NCBI GenBank assembly: GCA_023264995.1
Contig: JAHFUR010000025.1
Coordinates: 1-59,428 of the forward strand
Source of the DNA: Acidimicrobiia bacterium
Lineage (GTDB): Bacteria; Actinomycetota; Acidimicrobiia; Acidimicrobiales; AC-14
Direction: 5' to 3'
DNA length: 59,428 bases
Shown piece after piece: positions 51,727 through 59,428 of the stretch. A program made the position numbers and the translations under genes. The notes under the pieces are model-generated. The model saw only the letters and a program-made list of their open reading frames with translations. It had not been told where the DNA came from and ran no database searches. Within the stretch, counting starts at the first letter, position 1, and the number at the start of each line of letters is the position of its first letter.

Positions 51727-52427
51727 CGCCAGATCACCGCCGCTTGGCGCTGGGGCTCGCGACGCGCCCGCCACGAGAAGTGGTCCGCCGAGCAGGCGGT
51801 GCACACACCGACGTCGGCCACCGCGGCCGGGCCCACGCCGGCGGCGGCCAACGCGGCCCGCACGGCGGCGGGGAGGTCGAGCGCAGGGCGGCCGGCGGTG
51901 GTCGTGGCCCGGACGGCGGCTCCCATGCGGCCGGCGACGACATCGAGGTCGTCGATGCCGAACTCGTAGCAACCGGGCCGGATGCACGGGCCGATGACCG
52001 CTTCGATCTCCGTCGCCCCCAGGGCCCGCATCTCGCTCACGGTGGCTTCGAGCACGCCGGCGACGAGGCCCCGCCAGCCGGCGTGGGCCATGCCGATCAC
52101 GCCCTCGGCGCTGGCCAGCGCCACCGGCGCGCAGTCCGCCGTCAGGACGGCGAGCGCGCAGCCGGCGCCGGCGGTGACCGCGGCGTCGGCCACCGCCCCG
52201 GCCTGGTGGCCGGGGCCGGCGACGCGCACCACGCTCGCGCCGTGGACCTGGCGGAGCCACGTCCACGGCAGGTCGACGACGCCGCGGCGCCGTTCGGCGA
52301 CGTCGGCCACAGCGGTGCCGGCCACAGCCGCGCCGTGGCCCATGTCGCCCGCGGCCCGGCCCGTGAACGCGACCGAGGCGGACGACAGCACGAGCTGGGG
52401 CAGGAGGGCGGCGCCCCCGGGCCTCAT
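51723..52427 (-). CDS. pgeF: Peptidoglycan editing factor / multicopper-like purine nucleosidase (PgeF, YfiH)
   Basis: 234 residues with the YfiH motifs: RQVHGASVVRV (His), LTADCAPVALA (Cys-Asp), HAGWRGLVAGVLEATV (HAGWRG) and IGPCIRPGCYEFG (Cys). The zinc-binding cysteine/histidine residues catalyse purine nucleoside phosphorolysis and limit mis-incorporation into peptidoglycan precursors. It follows ftsZ by 14 bp. Confidence 0.92.
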   Translation of the reverse strand: MRPGGAALLPQLVLSSASVAFTGRAAGDMGHGAAVAGTAVADVAERRRGVVDLPWTWLRQVHGASVVRVAGPGHQAGAVADAAVTAGAGCALAVLTADCAPVALASAEGVIGMAHAGWRGLVAGVLEATVSEMRALGATEIEAVIGPCIRPGCYEFGIDDLDVVAGRMGAAVRATTTAGRPALDLPAAVRAALAAAGVGPAAVADVGVCTACSADHFSWRARREPQRQAAVIWR

Positions 52428-52440
52428 CGAAGGATCAGGC

Positions 52441-53601
52441 TCACTTCAGGAACGAGGGGACGTCGAAGTCGTCGTCGTCGGACCCGAGGTCGAGGTCGTC
52501 GTCGGCCGGGCCGAAGATGTCGTCCCGGCTGCGCTCGGGCTCACGCTCGCGCTCCCGCCGGCTGCCGAGGCCGAGGATCGGCCCCCTGCTGGTGCCGGCG
52601 CCGGGGGCCGGCTTGGCCACCGGCTCCTCGCGCACGCGGTCGCGGCCCTCGTCCCAACGGTCGAAGCCGGCGGCGATGACGGTGACCCGCACCTCGTCAC
52701 CCATGGCGTCGTCGATGACCATGCCGGCGATGATGTTGGCATCGGGGTGGGCCACCTCGTGGATGATCTCGGCCGCCTCGTTGACCTCGAAGAGGCCGAG
52801 GTCGCTGCCGCCGGAGATGTTGAGGAGGATGCCACGGGCGCCCTCGATCGACGCCTCGAGCAGCGGGCTGGCAATGGCGGCCCGGGCCGCATTGAGGGCC
52901 CGGCCCTCGCCCGACGCGTAGCCGATGCCCATGAGCGCCGAGCCGGCGTTGGTCATGATCATCTTCACGTCGGCGAAGTCGGTGTTGATGAGGCCCGGCG
53001 TGTTGATCAGGTCGGTGATGCCCTGGACACCCTGCAGGAGGACCTCATCGGCCATCTTGAAGGCGTTCAGCGCCGACGTCTTGTCATTGGAGACAGAGAG
53101 CAGCCGGTCGTTGGGGATGACGATGAGAGTGTCGACCTTCTCCTTCAGCTTGGCGATGCCCGCCTCGGCCTGGACCGAGCGCCGGCGACCTTCGAAGGCG
53201 AACGGGCGAGTGACCACGCCGACGGTGAGGGCGCCCAGGCCCTTGGCGATCTCGGCCACGACGGGCGCACCGCCGGTGCCGGTGCCACCGCCCTTGCCCG
53301 CCGTGATGAAGACCATGTCGGCGCCCTTGAGCACTTCCTCGATCTCGTCACGGTGCGCCTCGGCCGCGGCGGCGCCGACATCGGGGTCGCTGCCGGCGCC
53401 GAGGCCCCGAGTCAGCTCCCGACCGATGTCGAGCTTCACGTCGGCATCGCTCATGAGCAAGGCCTGCGCATCGGTGTTGACGGCGATGAACTCGACGCCC
53501 CGCAACCCGGCGTCGATCATCCGGTTGACGGCGTTGACGCCGCCGCCCCCGATACCGACCACCTTGATGACAGCCAGATAGTTCTGTGGTGCGCCGATCA
53601 T
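52441..53601 (-). CDS. ftsZ: Cell division GTPase FtsZ
   Basis: 386 residues. The tubulin signature [12 protein letters not shown], nucleotide motifs [14 protein letters not shown] and NTDAQAL, T7 loop NTDFADVK and C-terminal tail ([11 protein letters not shown]), which binds SepF. The linker is rich in Arg/Glu/Asp. ATG 53601 has AGGAGGG 3 nt upstream; the frame continues upstream to 53712 without FtsZ similarity. Confidence 0.97.
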   Translation of the reverse strand: MIGAPQNYLAVIKVVGIGGGGVNAVNRMIDAGLRGVEFIAVNTDAQALLMSDADVKLDIGRELTRGLGAGSDPDVGAAAAEAHRDEIEEVLKGADMVFITAGKGGGTGTGGAPVVAEIAKGLGALTVGVVTRPFAFEGRRRSVQAEAGIAKLKEKVDTLIVIPNDRLLSVSNDKTSALNAFKMADEVLLQGVQGITDLINTPGLINTDFADVKMIMTNAGSALMGIGYASGEGRALNAARAAIASPLLEASIEGARGILLNISGGSDLGLFEVNEAAEIIHEVAHPDANIIAGMVIDDAMGDEVRVTVIAAGFDRWDEGRDRVREEPVAKPAPGAGTSRGPILGLGSRREREREPERSRDDIFGPADDDLDLGSDDDDFDVPSFLK

Positions 53602-53724
53602 CGGCCCTCCTGACGGTTTGACGTTCTTGGGACGAGCCTTCGCCGGGGCTGTGCCGATCTTCCTGTTAGCCAGGGATCGCCCTGCGGTACCTGCAACTCC
53701 ACTGACAGCCACGGACTCGCACCC

Positions 53725-53745
53725 ACCTCTACGTCGACTTGAGGT
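53725..53745 (-). promoter_or_regulatory. Imperfect palindrome in the ftsZ leader
   Basis: ACCTC ... GAGGT arms flank a GTCGAC core (minus strand ACCTCAAGTCGACGTAGAGG, 53745..53726). It lies 124-144 bp upstream of ftsZ and 12 bp after the ftsQ stop. A TTGACA sequence (53760..53755) precedes it but no -10 is well placed. Upstream control of ftsZ at this spot is common in actinobacteria. Candidate only. Confidence 0.35.
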
Positions 53746-53756
53746 TGAGAGTTATG

Positions 53757-54569
53757 TCAACCTACCCTTGGGGTCGAAACTTTACTGGGGACTTCACGGC
53801 GCGTCAACACGGGACTATCCGGGCGGCGCACATCGATGACGGCGAGGTTCCGGAGGTCGACCTGGGCCAGTACCGCCCGGACAGCAGTGAACTTGCGGTC
53901 GAGGTCGTCGGGCGGGCCGAGACGTACGATGCCGTCGGCGTCGGGGCCGTCGGTGCGCAGGTGGATGTCCACTTCACCTCTGCCCCCGCCGGCGGGTGAG
54001 ACGCCGGCGGCCCGGGCCCGGAGCTCGGCCGGGAGGGCCACGGCCACGGCCAGGGCGGCCGTCCCCTCGGCGCCGAGCGTCGAGCCGGGCGGGCCGGCGG
54101 GCGGGAGCCCGGCGAGCGCGCCCAGGCCAGGGGGCGGGACGTCGACCCACGCCAGGATCCGTCCGCTGAGGTCGACCAGGGCGGCGTTGCCGGCCTGGGA
54201 GACGGTGAAGGCGACGGGCTGGCGCTCGACCACCCGGATGCGGACGGTGCCCGGCCAGCGCTTGGACACCATCGCCGACTGGACCCAGGGCAGCGTCCCC
54301 ACGCCCCGAACGACAACGCTGTCATCGACGTCGAGCATGCGCTCACCCCGGTGCAGGCCCGATGCGAAGCGGATGTCGTCCGGCCCGCTGTGCACCGCCC
54401 CTTCAATCACCATCTGGTCAAGGTCGAGGAGCGACGAGCCCGTCGCCGCCCACCCGGCCAGCCCCACGGCCGTCACCGCGGTGACGCCGATGAGGACCCG
54501 GAACCGGCGGCGTCCCTCCTCTCGACGAACCTCTACTCGACGTCGATGAATGCGAGGATCCATGCTCAT
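53757..54569 (-). CDS. ftsQ: Cell division protein FtsQ/DivIB
   Basis: 270 residues: short basic N-terminus, one membrane helix (24-42, VLIGVTAVTAVGLAGWAA), POTRA domain (LDQMVIEGAVHSGPDDIRFASGL) and the FtsQ domain with SKRWPGTVRIRVVERQPVAFT and RNLAVIDVR. It recruits FtsBL/FtsWI to the septum. Its ATG overlaps the murB stop by 4 bp (ATGA). Confidence 0.93.
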   Translation of the reverse strand: MSMDPRIHRRRVEVRREEGRRRFRVLIGVTAVTAVGLAGWAATGSSLLDLDQMVIEGAVHSGPDDIRFASGLHRGERMLDVDDSVVVRGVGTLPWVQSAMVSKRWPGTVRIRVVERQPVAFTVSQAGNAALVDLSGRILAWVDVPPPGLGALAGLPPAGPPGSTLGAEGTAALAVAVALPAELRARAAGVSPAGGGRGEVDIHLRTDGPDADGIVRLGPPDDLDRKFTAVRAVLAQVDLRNLAVIDVRRPDSPVLTRREVPSKVSTPRVG

Positions 54570-55528
54570 CCTTCACTCAAAGGTAAGGGTTCGAACCCGA
54601 CGAGCCGATTTTCGAGCTGCAGTTCGATGCCAAAGCGGTCTTTCACGGTCATCCGCACCTCTTCGATGAGGGCGTGGACATCGTCGGCCGACCCACCCTC
54701 GTCCACCTGTACGAAGTTGGCATGCTTGGGCGAGACAGTCGCGGACCCCCGCCGGAAGCCCCGCAGCCCGGCCGCGTCGATGAGCCGCCCGGCCGAATCC
54801 CCCTCGGGGTTGGCAAAGACGGAGCCGGCGTTCGAGCCCCCGGGCTGGTGCTCGCGCCGCCAGTGCACGACGGCGGCCACCTCGCGCTCGGCGTCCTCAC
54901 GGCGCCCGGCCGTGACGGCCAGCTCGGCGGCCACGACGATGTGCAGCGGCCCCAGTGAGGAGCTCCGGTAGCCCAGGCCAAGGTCGGCCGCGGCCATCTC
55001 CATGCCGCCGTCACCGTCGCTCCCGGCCAGGTCGAAGACCCAGGCCCGCACCAACGACGCGGCCACGTCGGAGCCGTGCCCGCCGGCGTTCATCCGTACC
55101 GCGCCGCCCACCGACCCGGGCACACCCACGGCCCACTCCAGGCCACGGAAGCCGACCGCGGCGGTCCGCCGGGCCAGCACCGGGAAGCTCACCGCCCCGC
55201 CGGCGCGGGCGGCGGCCGGCTGACCCAGGTCGCCCGGCTCGTCGAGGTGGATGGCGGCGAAGGCCTCGCCCAGGGTGATCACCAGGCCGGGGAAACCTCG
55301 GTCGGCCACCAGGACGTTCGAGCCCCGGCCCAGCACCAGCACCGGGACGCCGCTGGCCGCCACCGCCCGGCGAGCCAGGGCCAGGTCGTCCGGCCCGCAG
55401 CCGCCGAGGAACAGCGCGGCCTTACCGCCGACGCCGTAGGTGGTCAGCGGCCCAAGGGGCACATGGCGCTGCGCTCGGTCGCCCAGCACCGCGTACGCGG
55501 CCCGCAGGACCTCGTGGTGCGGCTTCAT
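54566..55528 (-). CDS. murB: UDP-N-acetylenolpyruvoylglucosamine reductase
   Basis: 320 residues. FAD-binding motif TTYGVGGKA, LGRGSNVLVADRGFPGLVI, GLEWAVGVPGSVGGAVRMNAGGHG (catalytic region with N and G) and the serine/glutamate segment SNAGSVFANPEGDSAGRLIDAAGLRGFRRG. It reduces the enolpyruvyl group in UDP-MurNAc synthesis. The ATG lies at the end of a 29-bp repeat array; the N-terminus MKPHHEV resembles the repeat-encoded MKPHRLM. Confidence 0.95.
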   Translation of the reverse strand: MKPHHEVLRAAYAVLGDRAQRHVPLGPLTTYGVGGKAALFLGGCGPDDLALARRAVAASGVPVLVLGRGSNVLVADRGFPGLVITLGEAFAAIHLDEPGDLGQPAAARAGGAVSFPVLARRTAAVGFRGLEWAVGVPGSVGGAVRMNAGGHGSDVAASLVRAWVFDLAGSDGDGGMEMAAADLGLGYRSSSLGPLHIVVAAELAVTAGRREDAEREVAAVVHWRREHQPGGSNAGSVFANPEGDSAGRLIDAAGLRGFRRGSATVSPKHANFVQVDEGGSADDVHALIEEVRMTVKDRFGIELQLENRLVGFEPLPLSEG

Positions 55529-55615
55529 GCCGTGCCCATGAGCCGGTGCGGCTTCATGCCGTGCCCGTGAGCCGGTGCGGCGTCATGCCGTGCCCATGAA
55601 CCAGTGCGGCTTCAC
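55516..55615. repeat. 29-bp tandem repeat between murC and murB
   Basis: Three full 29-bp units (55516..55544, 55545..55573, 55574..55602) with 1-3 mismatches and a partial fourth to about 55615. On the minus strand each reads RTGAAGCCGCACCGG: stop-start codons repeated. The murC TGA overlaps one copy as GTGA, so the ancestral murB start was GTGA-coupled; murB now begins at the last copy, about 85 nt later. Confidence 0.85.
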
Positions 55616-57042
55616 GTCGCCTCCTCCAACAGCTCGTCGGCGAGGGTGGTCAGGTCGCCGGCGCCCAGGGTGAGGCACAGGTCGCCGGGCCGCAGCTCTG
55701 CCCGCAGGAAGGCGACGACGCTGGCCCGGTCGGGAGCCCATTCCACCCGCGCCGCGGGATGGGCGTCGCGGACGGCGTCGGCCACCAGGCGGCCTGACAC
55801 CCCCGGCCGGGCCGGCTCGCCCGCGGCGTAGATGTCGGTGATGACCACCACGTCGGCGTCGGTGAAGGCGTCGGCGAAGTCGGCCCAGAGGGCCTCGGTC
55901 CGGCTGTAGCGGTGGGGCTGGAAGACGCACACGACCCGGCCCCACTCGCCCTCGCGGGCCGCGGCCAGGGCGGGCGCCACCTCGCCGGGGAGGTGGGCGT
56001 AGTCGTCGACGAAGGTCACGCCGGCGCGTTCGCCCCGCCGCTGCGAGCGCCGGCCCACGCCGGCGAAGCCGGCCACGCCGGCGGCCGCGGCGGCGAACGG
56101 GGCGCCGGCCAGGAGCGCGGCGCCAAGGGCGGCCGTGGCGTTGCGGGCATTGTGGCGACCGGGCATTGGCACGCGGACCGGGCCGCGCACCCCGCTCAGG
56201 GGGCCGCTCGGGCCGCGCACCCCGCTCAGGGGGCCGCTCGGGCCCGGGTCCGAGCCAACCAGCGTGAACGAAGTCCCGCCGCCCGCCGGCTCGTACCCGG
56301 CGATCTCCAGGTCGGCGCCGGCGGCGAACCCGTACGTCGTCGCCCCGCAGGCTGCGGCCAGCGCCGCGGCCTGCGGGTCGTCGGCGCACACCAACCGGCC
56401 GCCGCCGGCGCCGGACAGGAACAGGGCGAACGCGTCGACCAGGTGCTCGAAGCTGCCGTAGTGCTCGAGGTGGTCGGGCTCGACGCTGGTGACCACGGCG
56501 ATCTCGACGTCGAGGTCGAGGAAGGTCCCGTCGCTCTCATCGGCTTCGACCACGAGCCACTCCCCGCTCCCCCACCGGGCCCCCGTGCCGAACGCGGCGA
56601 TCTCCCCGCCGACCACGAACGACGGGTCGGTCCCGGCCGCGGTCAGGGCGCACGCCAGCAGGGCCGAGGTGGTGGTCTTCCCGTGGGTCCCCGCCACGCC
56701 GATCGTCCGGCGCAGCCGGGTCAGGGCGCTGAGCACGTCGGCGCGGCGCAGCACAGGGATGCCCAGCCGGCGAGCGGCGAGCACCTCGGGGTTGTCGGGG
56801 CCGATGGCGGTCGAGACGGCGACAGCGTCCAGCCCCGCGGCGACGTGGCCCGCGTCGTGGCCCACCTGGGCGTCGACGCCGGCGGCCCGCAGCCGGTGGA
56901 GCACCGCCGACCCGGCGGCGTCGCTGCCTGACACCTGGTGGCCCATGGTGGCCAGGACCTCGGCGATGGCGCTCATGCCTGCGCCCCCCACACCGACCAC
57001 GTGGACGCGCAGGGGCGACGACAGGTCGACCGGCTCAGCCAC
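55612..57042 (-). CDS. murC: UDP-N-acetylmuramate-L-alanine ligase
   Basis: 476 residues. N-terminal Rossmann region VVGVGGAGMSAIAEVLATMGHQVSGSD, ATP loop VAGTHGKTTTSALLA, central EADESDGTFL and VVTSVEPDHLEHYGSF, C-terminal PGRHNARNATAALGAAL and FVDDYAHLPGEV. It adds L-Ala to UDP-MurNAc. GTG 57042 overlaps the murG stop by 8 bp. Residues about 267-287 are a duplicated GPLSGVRGPS loop not found in standard MurC. Confidence 0.95.
   Translation of the reverse strand: MAEPVDLSSPLRVHVVGVGGAGMSAIAEVLATMGHQVSGSDAAGSAVLHRLRAAGVDAQVGHDAGHVAAGLDAVAVSTAIGPDNPEVLAARRLGIPVLRRADVLSALTRLRRTIGVAGTHGKTTTSALLACALTAAGTDPSFVVGGEIAAFGTGARWGSGEWLVVEADESDGTFLDLDVEIAVVTSVEPDHLEHYGSFEHLVDAFALFLSGAGGGRLVCADDPQAAALAAACGATTYGFAAGADLEIAGYEPAGGGTSFTLVGSDPGPSGPLSGVRGPSGPLSGVRGPVRVPMPGRHNARNATAALGAALLAGAPFAAAAAGVAGFAGVGRRSQRRGERAGVTFVDDYAHLPGEVAPALAAAREGEWGRVVCVFQPHRYSRTEALWADFADAFTDADVVVITDIYAAGEPARPGVSGRLVADAVRDAHPAARVEWAPDRASVVAFLRAELRPGDLCLTLGAGDLTTLADELLEEAT
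56180..56242. repeat. 30-bp in-frame tandem duplication within murC
   Basis: A 30-bp unit (56180..56209 and 56210..56239) repeats exactly with a few bases of a third copy. It encodes ten residues per unit (GPLSGVRGPS) in the surface loop before the PGRHN motif, so the reading frame and catalytic parts are kept. Confidence 0.85.
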
Positions 57043-58156
57043 GGGCGTGCTCCTCAACCAGGGTGGCGACCGCTTCGGCCGCGTCGCGGCGGGCGACCCC
57101 GGCGGCGGCGGCCTCCATGGCGTCGAGCCGGGAGGGGTCGCCCAGCAACCCGTCAACCTCACGGACTAGGCGTGCCGCGGTGAGCTCGGCGTCGGCGACG
57201 AGGACCGCCGCGCCCGCACCCGCCAGCGGTCGGGCGTTGGCCGTCTGGTGGTCGCCCGGGGCGCCGGGCAGAGGCACCAGCACCGACGGCAGCCCGACCG
57301 CGGCCAGCTCGGCCACGGTGTTGCCGCCGGCCCGGGACACGGCCAGGTCGGCGGCGGCCAGCGACAGCTCGCGCTGGTCGTCGTAGCGCACCGGCTGGTA
57401 GAAGACGCCGCCGGCGGCTCCCTCGCCGGCCTGGCCGGTCACCAACGACCAGTCGCGCTCGCCGATGACGTGGCGCACCGCCAGGTCCTCCCGGTCGGCC
57501 CAGGTCTCGAGGGCACCGAGGACCGCGGTGTTGAGCCGCAACGCCCCGAGCGAGCCGCCGAAGACGCAGACGACCCGCCGGCCCTCGGGCAGGCCCAGGG
57601 CGGCGCGGGCCGCCGCTCGCCCGGCCGGGCTGCGGTCCACGGCGAGGATCGCCGACCGCACCGGGTTCCCGGTCACCACCGCCCGCGGCAGTGGAGTTCC
57701 GGGGAACGGCACCGCGCAGGCCTTGGCGAAGCGCCCGACCAGGCGGTTGGCCGCCCCCGGCACCGCGTTCTGCTCGGCCACGACCACCGGCACCCGCTGG
57801 GCCACGGCGGCCAGGGCGCAGGCCACGCTGGCCCACCCGCCCATGGCCAGCACCAGCGCCGGCCGTCGGACGCGGACCAGCGACATGGCCTCGGCGCCGG
57901 CCCGGGCCAGGCCCCACGCCGCCCCCAGGTTCTCGGCGGTGAGCCGGCGCTGGATCCCCCGGCCGGGTAGCAGGGTGATGGCGAACCCGGCCTCGGTCAC
58001 CATGGCGCCCTCGGTACCCCGCCGGCCACCGACCCAACCGATGGTGGCCGGGTCGTGGCCCCGGGCCACCAGGGCGCGCGCCACGGCCAGGCCGGGGACC
58101 ACGTGCCCCGCCGTCCCTCCGCCGGCGATCAGCACCCAGGTGCCACCCGCGCTCAC
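57035..58156 (-). CDS. murG: Lipid II synthase (GlcNAc transferase) MurG
   Basis: 373 residues: N-terminal GGGTAGHVVPGLAVARAL, GGWASVACALAAVAQRVPVVVAEQNAVPG, C-terminal VCVFGGSLGALRLN, GVFYQPVRYDD and SRAGGNTVAELAAVGLPSVLVPLPGAPGDHQTANA. It adds GlcNAc to lipid I at the inner membrane face. GTG 58156 overlaps the ftsW stop (GTGA). Confidence 0.96.
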   Translation of the reverse strand: MSAGGTWVLIAGGGTAGHVVPGLAVARALVARGHDPATIGWVGGRRGTEGAMVTEAGFAITLLPGRGIQRRLTAENLGAAWGLARAGAEAMSLVRVRRPALVLAMGGWASVACALAAVAQRVPVVVAEQNAVPGAANRLVGRFAKACAVPFPGTPLPRAVVTGNPVRSAILAVDRSPAGRAAARAALGLPEGRRVVCVFGGSLGALRLNTAVLGALETWADREDLAVRHVIGERDWSLVTGQAGEGAAGGVFYQPVRYDDQRELSLAAADLAVSRAGGNTVAELAAVGLPSVLVPLPGAPGDHQTANARPLAGAGAAVLVADAELTAARLVREVDGLLGDPSRLDAMEAAAAGVARRDAAEAVATLVEEHARG

Positions 58157-59388
58157 GCGCGCGCGGTGGCGGCGGGACGGACCTGGCGGGCGACGTTGAG
58201 CAGGATGCCGGTGGCGACCATGGTGACGACGAGCGACGAGCCGCCGAAGGACACGAACGGCAGCGGCACGCCCGTCACGGGCAGCAGGCTGGTCACCGCG
58301 CCCATGTTGACGACCGCCTGGCCACAGACCCAGGCGGTCACGCCGGCGGCCAGGAGGGCGCCGAAGCGGTCCGGCGCCCGGAGGGCGGTCCGCACGCCCA
58401 GCACGGCGAACACCACGAACAGGCCGACGACGGCGAACGTGCCGATGAGACCCAGCTCCTCGCCCACGATGGCGAAGATGAAGTCGGTGTGGGCGTTGGG
58501 CAGGTACCCCCACTTGGCCCGGCTGGCGCCCAGCCCGACGCCACCGACATGGCCGGTGCCCAGGGCGACGAGGGACTGCGCCACCTGGTAGCCCGAGTTG
58601 GCGAAGTCGCCGAAGGGGTTGCGGAACGACGAGACCCGTTCCCACCGGTACCCCTCGACCTTGGCCAGGCCCACCGCGGCAACCGCCGCCGCCACGCTCA
58701 GGCCGGTCATGGGGAGGAGTGGGATGCCGCCGACGAACATCAAGACGAAGGCGATGAAGATCATCAGCAGGGCGGTGCCCATGTCCGGCTGGAGCAGCAC
58801 CAGGCCGGCGACCAGCCCGGTGGTCAGCAGCAGCGGCCGCATGACATGGCGCCAGTCCCGCACCAGGTCGGCCCGGCGGGCCAGCAGCTCGGCGCCGAAC
58901 AGGAGGATGCCCAGCTTGGCGAACTCCGACGGTTGGATGCGGAAGGACGCCGTGCCCAGCCACCGCGACGACCCGCCGGCCGTGATGCCGACACCGGGCA
59001 CCAGCACGAAGAGCAGCAGGACGAACGACCCGCCGAGGACCGGGAGGACGGCGCGCCGCCAGTGGTGGTAGTCGAGGACCGACGCCCCGAGCAGGGCCAC
59101 GGAGCCGATGCCCACCCACATCATCTGGCGCTCGAAGAACACCCACGCCCCGCCGTAGCTGCGCAGCGCCTCGACCGACGACGCCGACAGCACCATCATC
59201 AGCCCGATGGTGCACAGCATGGCCACGATGGCGGCCAGCAGCATCCATCCGGAGTCGGGCTCCGGCGGCCCGGTCCGGGCGGCACGGGCCGGCCGGCCCC
59301 GGCCCGCGGGCTTCCCGGCCGGCGCCGGGGGACGGGGGCGCGTGCCCCGGGCCGGCGGGGCGGTCCGCGTCAGGATGTCAGTGGGCAT
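58153..59388 (-). CDS. ftsW: Cell division SEDS protein FtsW
   Basis: 411 residues. A Pro/Arg-rich cytoplasmic N-terminus of about 45 residues and about ten membrane helices with SEDS marks: FERQMMWVGIGSVALL, SSRWLGTASFRIQPSEFAKLG, LLQPDMGTALLM (catalytic D), NAHTDFIFAIVGEELGL and VTGVPLPFVSFGGSSLVV. It polymerises lipid II at the septum with its partner PBP. ATG 59388 overlaps the murD end. Confidence 0.95.
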   Translation of the reverse strand: MPTDILTRTAPPARGTRPRPPAPAGKPAGRGRPARAARTGPPEPDSGWMLLAAIVAMLCTIGLMMVLSASSVEALRSYGGAWVFFERQMMWVGIGSVALLGASVLDYHHWRRAVLPVLGGSFVLLLFVLVPGVGITAGGSSRWLGTASFRIQPSEFAKLGILLFGAELLARRADLVRDWRHVMRPLLLTTGLVAGLVLLQPDMGTALLMIFIAFVLMFVGGIPLLPMTGLSVAAAVAAVGLAKVEGYRWERVSSFRNPFGDFANSGYQVAQSLVALGTGHVGGVGLGASRAKWGYLPNAHTDFIFAIVGEELGLIGTFAVVGLFVVFAVLGVRTALRAPDRFGALLAAGVTAWVCGQAVVNMGAVTSLLPVTGVPLPFVSFGGSSLVVTMVATGILLNVARQVRPAATARA

Positions 59389-59428
59389 GTCGGGCCTCCA
59401 GGAGGGCGTGGACGGCGGCGGCGAAGTC
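59378..59428 (-). CDS. murD: C-terminal end of UDP-N-acetylmuramoylalanine-D-glutamate ligase (partial)
   Basis: Only the last 16 codons (DFAAAVHALLEARHAH) before the TGA are inside the window, overlapping the ftsW start by 11 bp. The helix D-F-A-A-A-V-H-A-L fits the extreme C-terminus of MurD. The assignment rests mostly on the conserved murD-ftsW-murG order. Confidence 0.6.
   Translation of the reverse strand, partial: DFAAAVHALLEARHAH

Noticed and set aside
54585-54600. tRNA T-loop-like GGGTTCGAACCC
   Set aside because: It lies inside the murB C-terminus and has no matching acceptor, D or anticodon stems; coincidence of codons.
55516-55615. CRISPR-like array
   Set aside because: The units are directly adjacent without spacers and there are no cas genes; it is a tandem repeat.

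Overview
This window is a GC-rich chromosomal segment of an actinobacterium. The markers are a bacterial proteasome activator (Bpa), SepF and YggT in the division cluster, protein families first named in Mycobacterium (the MSMEG_05xx nitrilase-cluster families), many GTG/TTG starts, GTGA/ATGA stop-start overlaps, and many probable leaderless genes with a TANNNT hexamer 5-9 nt upstream of the start codon. The gene order fits a deep-branching lineage such as Acidimicrobiia, but that is an inference; no rRNA or tRNA gene is present to place it.

Layout. 1-2.7 kb: three toxin-antitoxin modules of different classes (AbrB with a degenerate PIN-like protein, DUF1778/GNAT, RHH/PIN), each with a palindromic or repeated site at the antitoxin promoter. 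3-14 kb: housekeeping and hypothetical genes, including a DUF1345 membrane protein, a membrane-anchored glycosidase-like barrel behind a hairpin-rich leader, an acyl-CoA dehydrogenase, a YyaL-like thioredoxin protein, a nitroreductase divergent from an OatA-like O-acetyltransferase, a HAD hydrolase, and a Uma2 nuclease remnant. 14-17.7 kb: dnaE, with two phased DnaA-box-like sites upstream. 17.7-23.2 kb: two overlapping dynamin-like GTPase genes divergent from a gene that fuses an Hsp70 ATPase domain, a membrane segment and a seven-bladed propeller. 23.2-31.3 kb: a Nit1C-type nitrilase operon (amidohydrolase, NitB, radical SAM, fused GNAT/AIR synthase, active nitrilase, FAD oxidoreductase, catalytically dead nitrilase paralogue, glycosyltransferase).

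31.3-43 kb: mixed accessory region with a DoxX protein, a BNR lipoprotein, a stand-alone reverse transcriptase behind a UUCG-loop hairpin, a GH43-like lipoprotein, a DUF421 protein, a DUF3565-DUF1971 fusion, STAS and lipoprotein genes, bpa, a phosphodiesterase-like protein and an Rrf2 regulator. 43-59.4 kb: rluD family, lspA, DksA/TraR-like, DUF167 and type-2 ileS lead into the division and cell-wall (dcw) cluster on the minus strand: (murD)-ftsW-murG-murC-murB-ftsQ-ftsZ-pgeF-yggS-sepF-yggT, followed by an unusual acidic/basic membrane protein where DivIVA might be expected.

Recurring theme: short tandem duplications of 27-30 bp occur at four loci (the nitrilase/FAD oxidoreductase junction, the RT N-terminus, inside murC, and the murC/murB junction). 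Two of them have a 29-bp unit that carries the former GTGA stop-start overlap and has pushed the coupled genes apart. The best candidates for undescribed biology are the dynamin pair plus Hsp70-propeller locus, the stand-alone RT, and the Nit1C operon carrying an active/inactive nitrilase pair.
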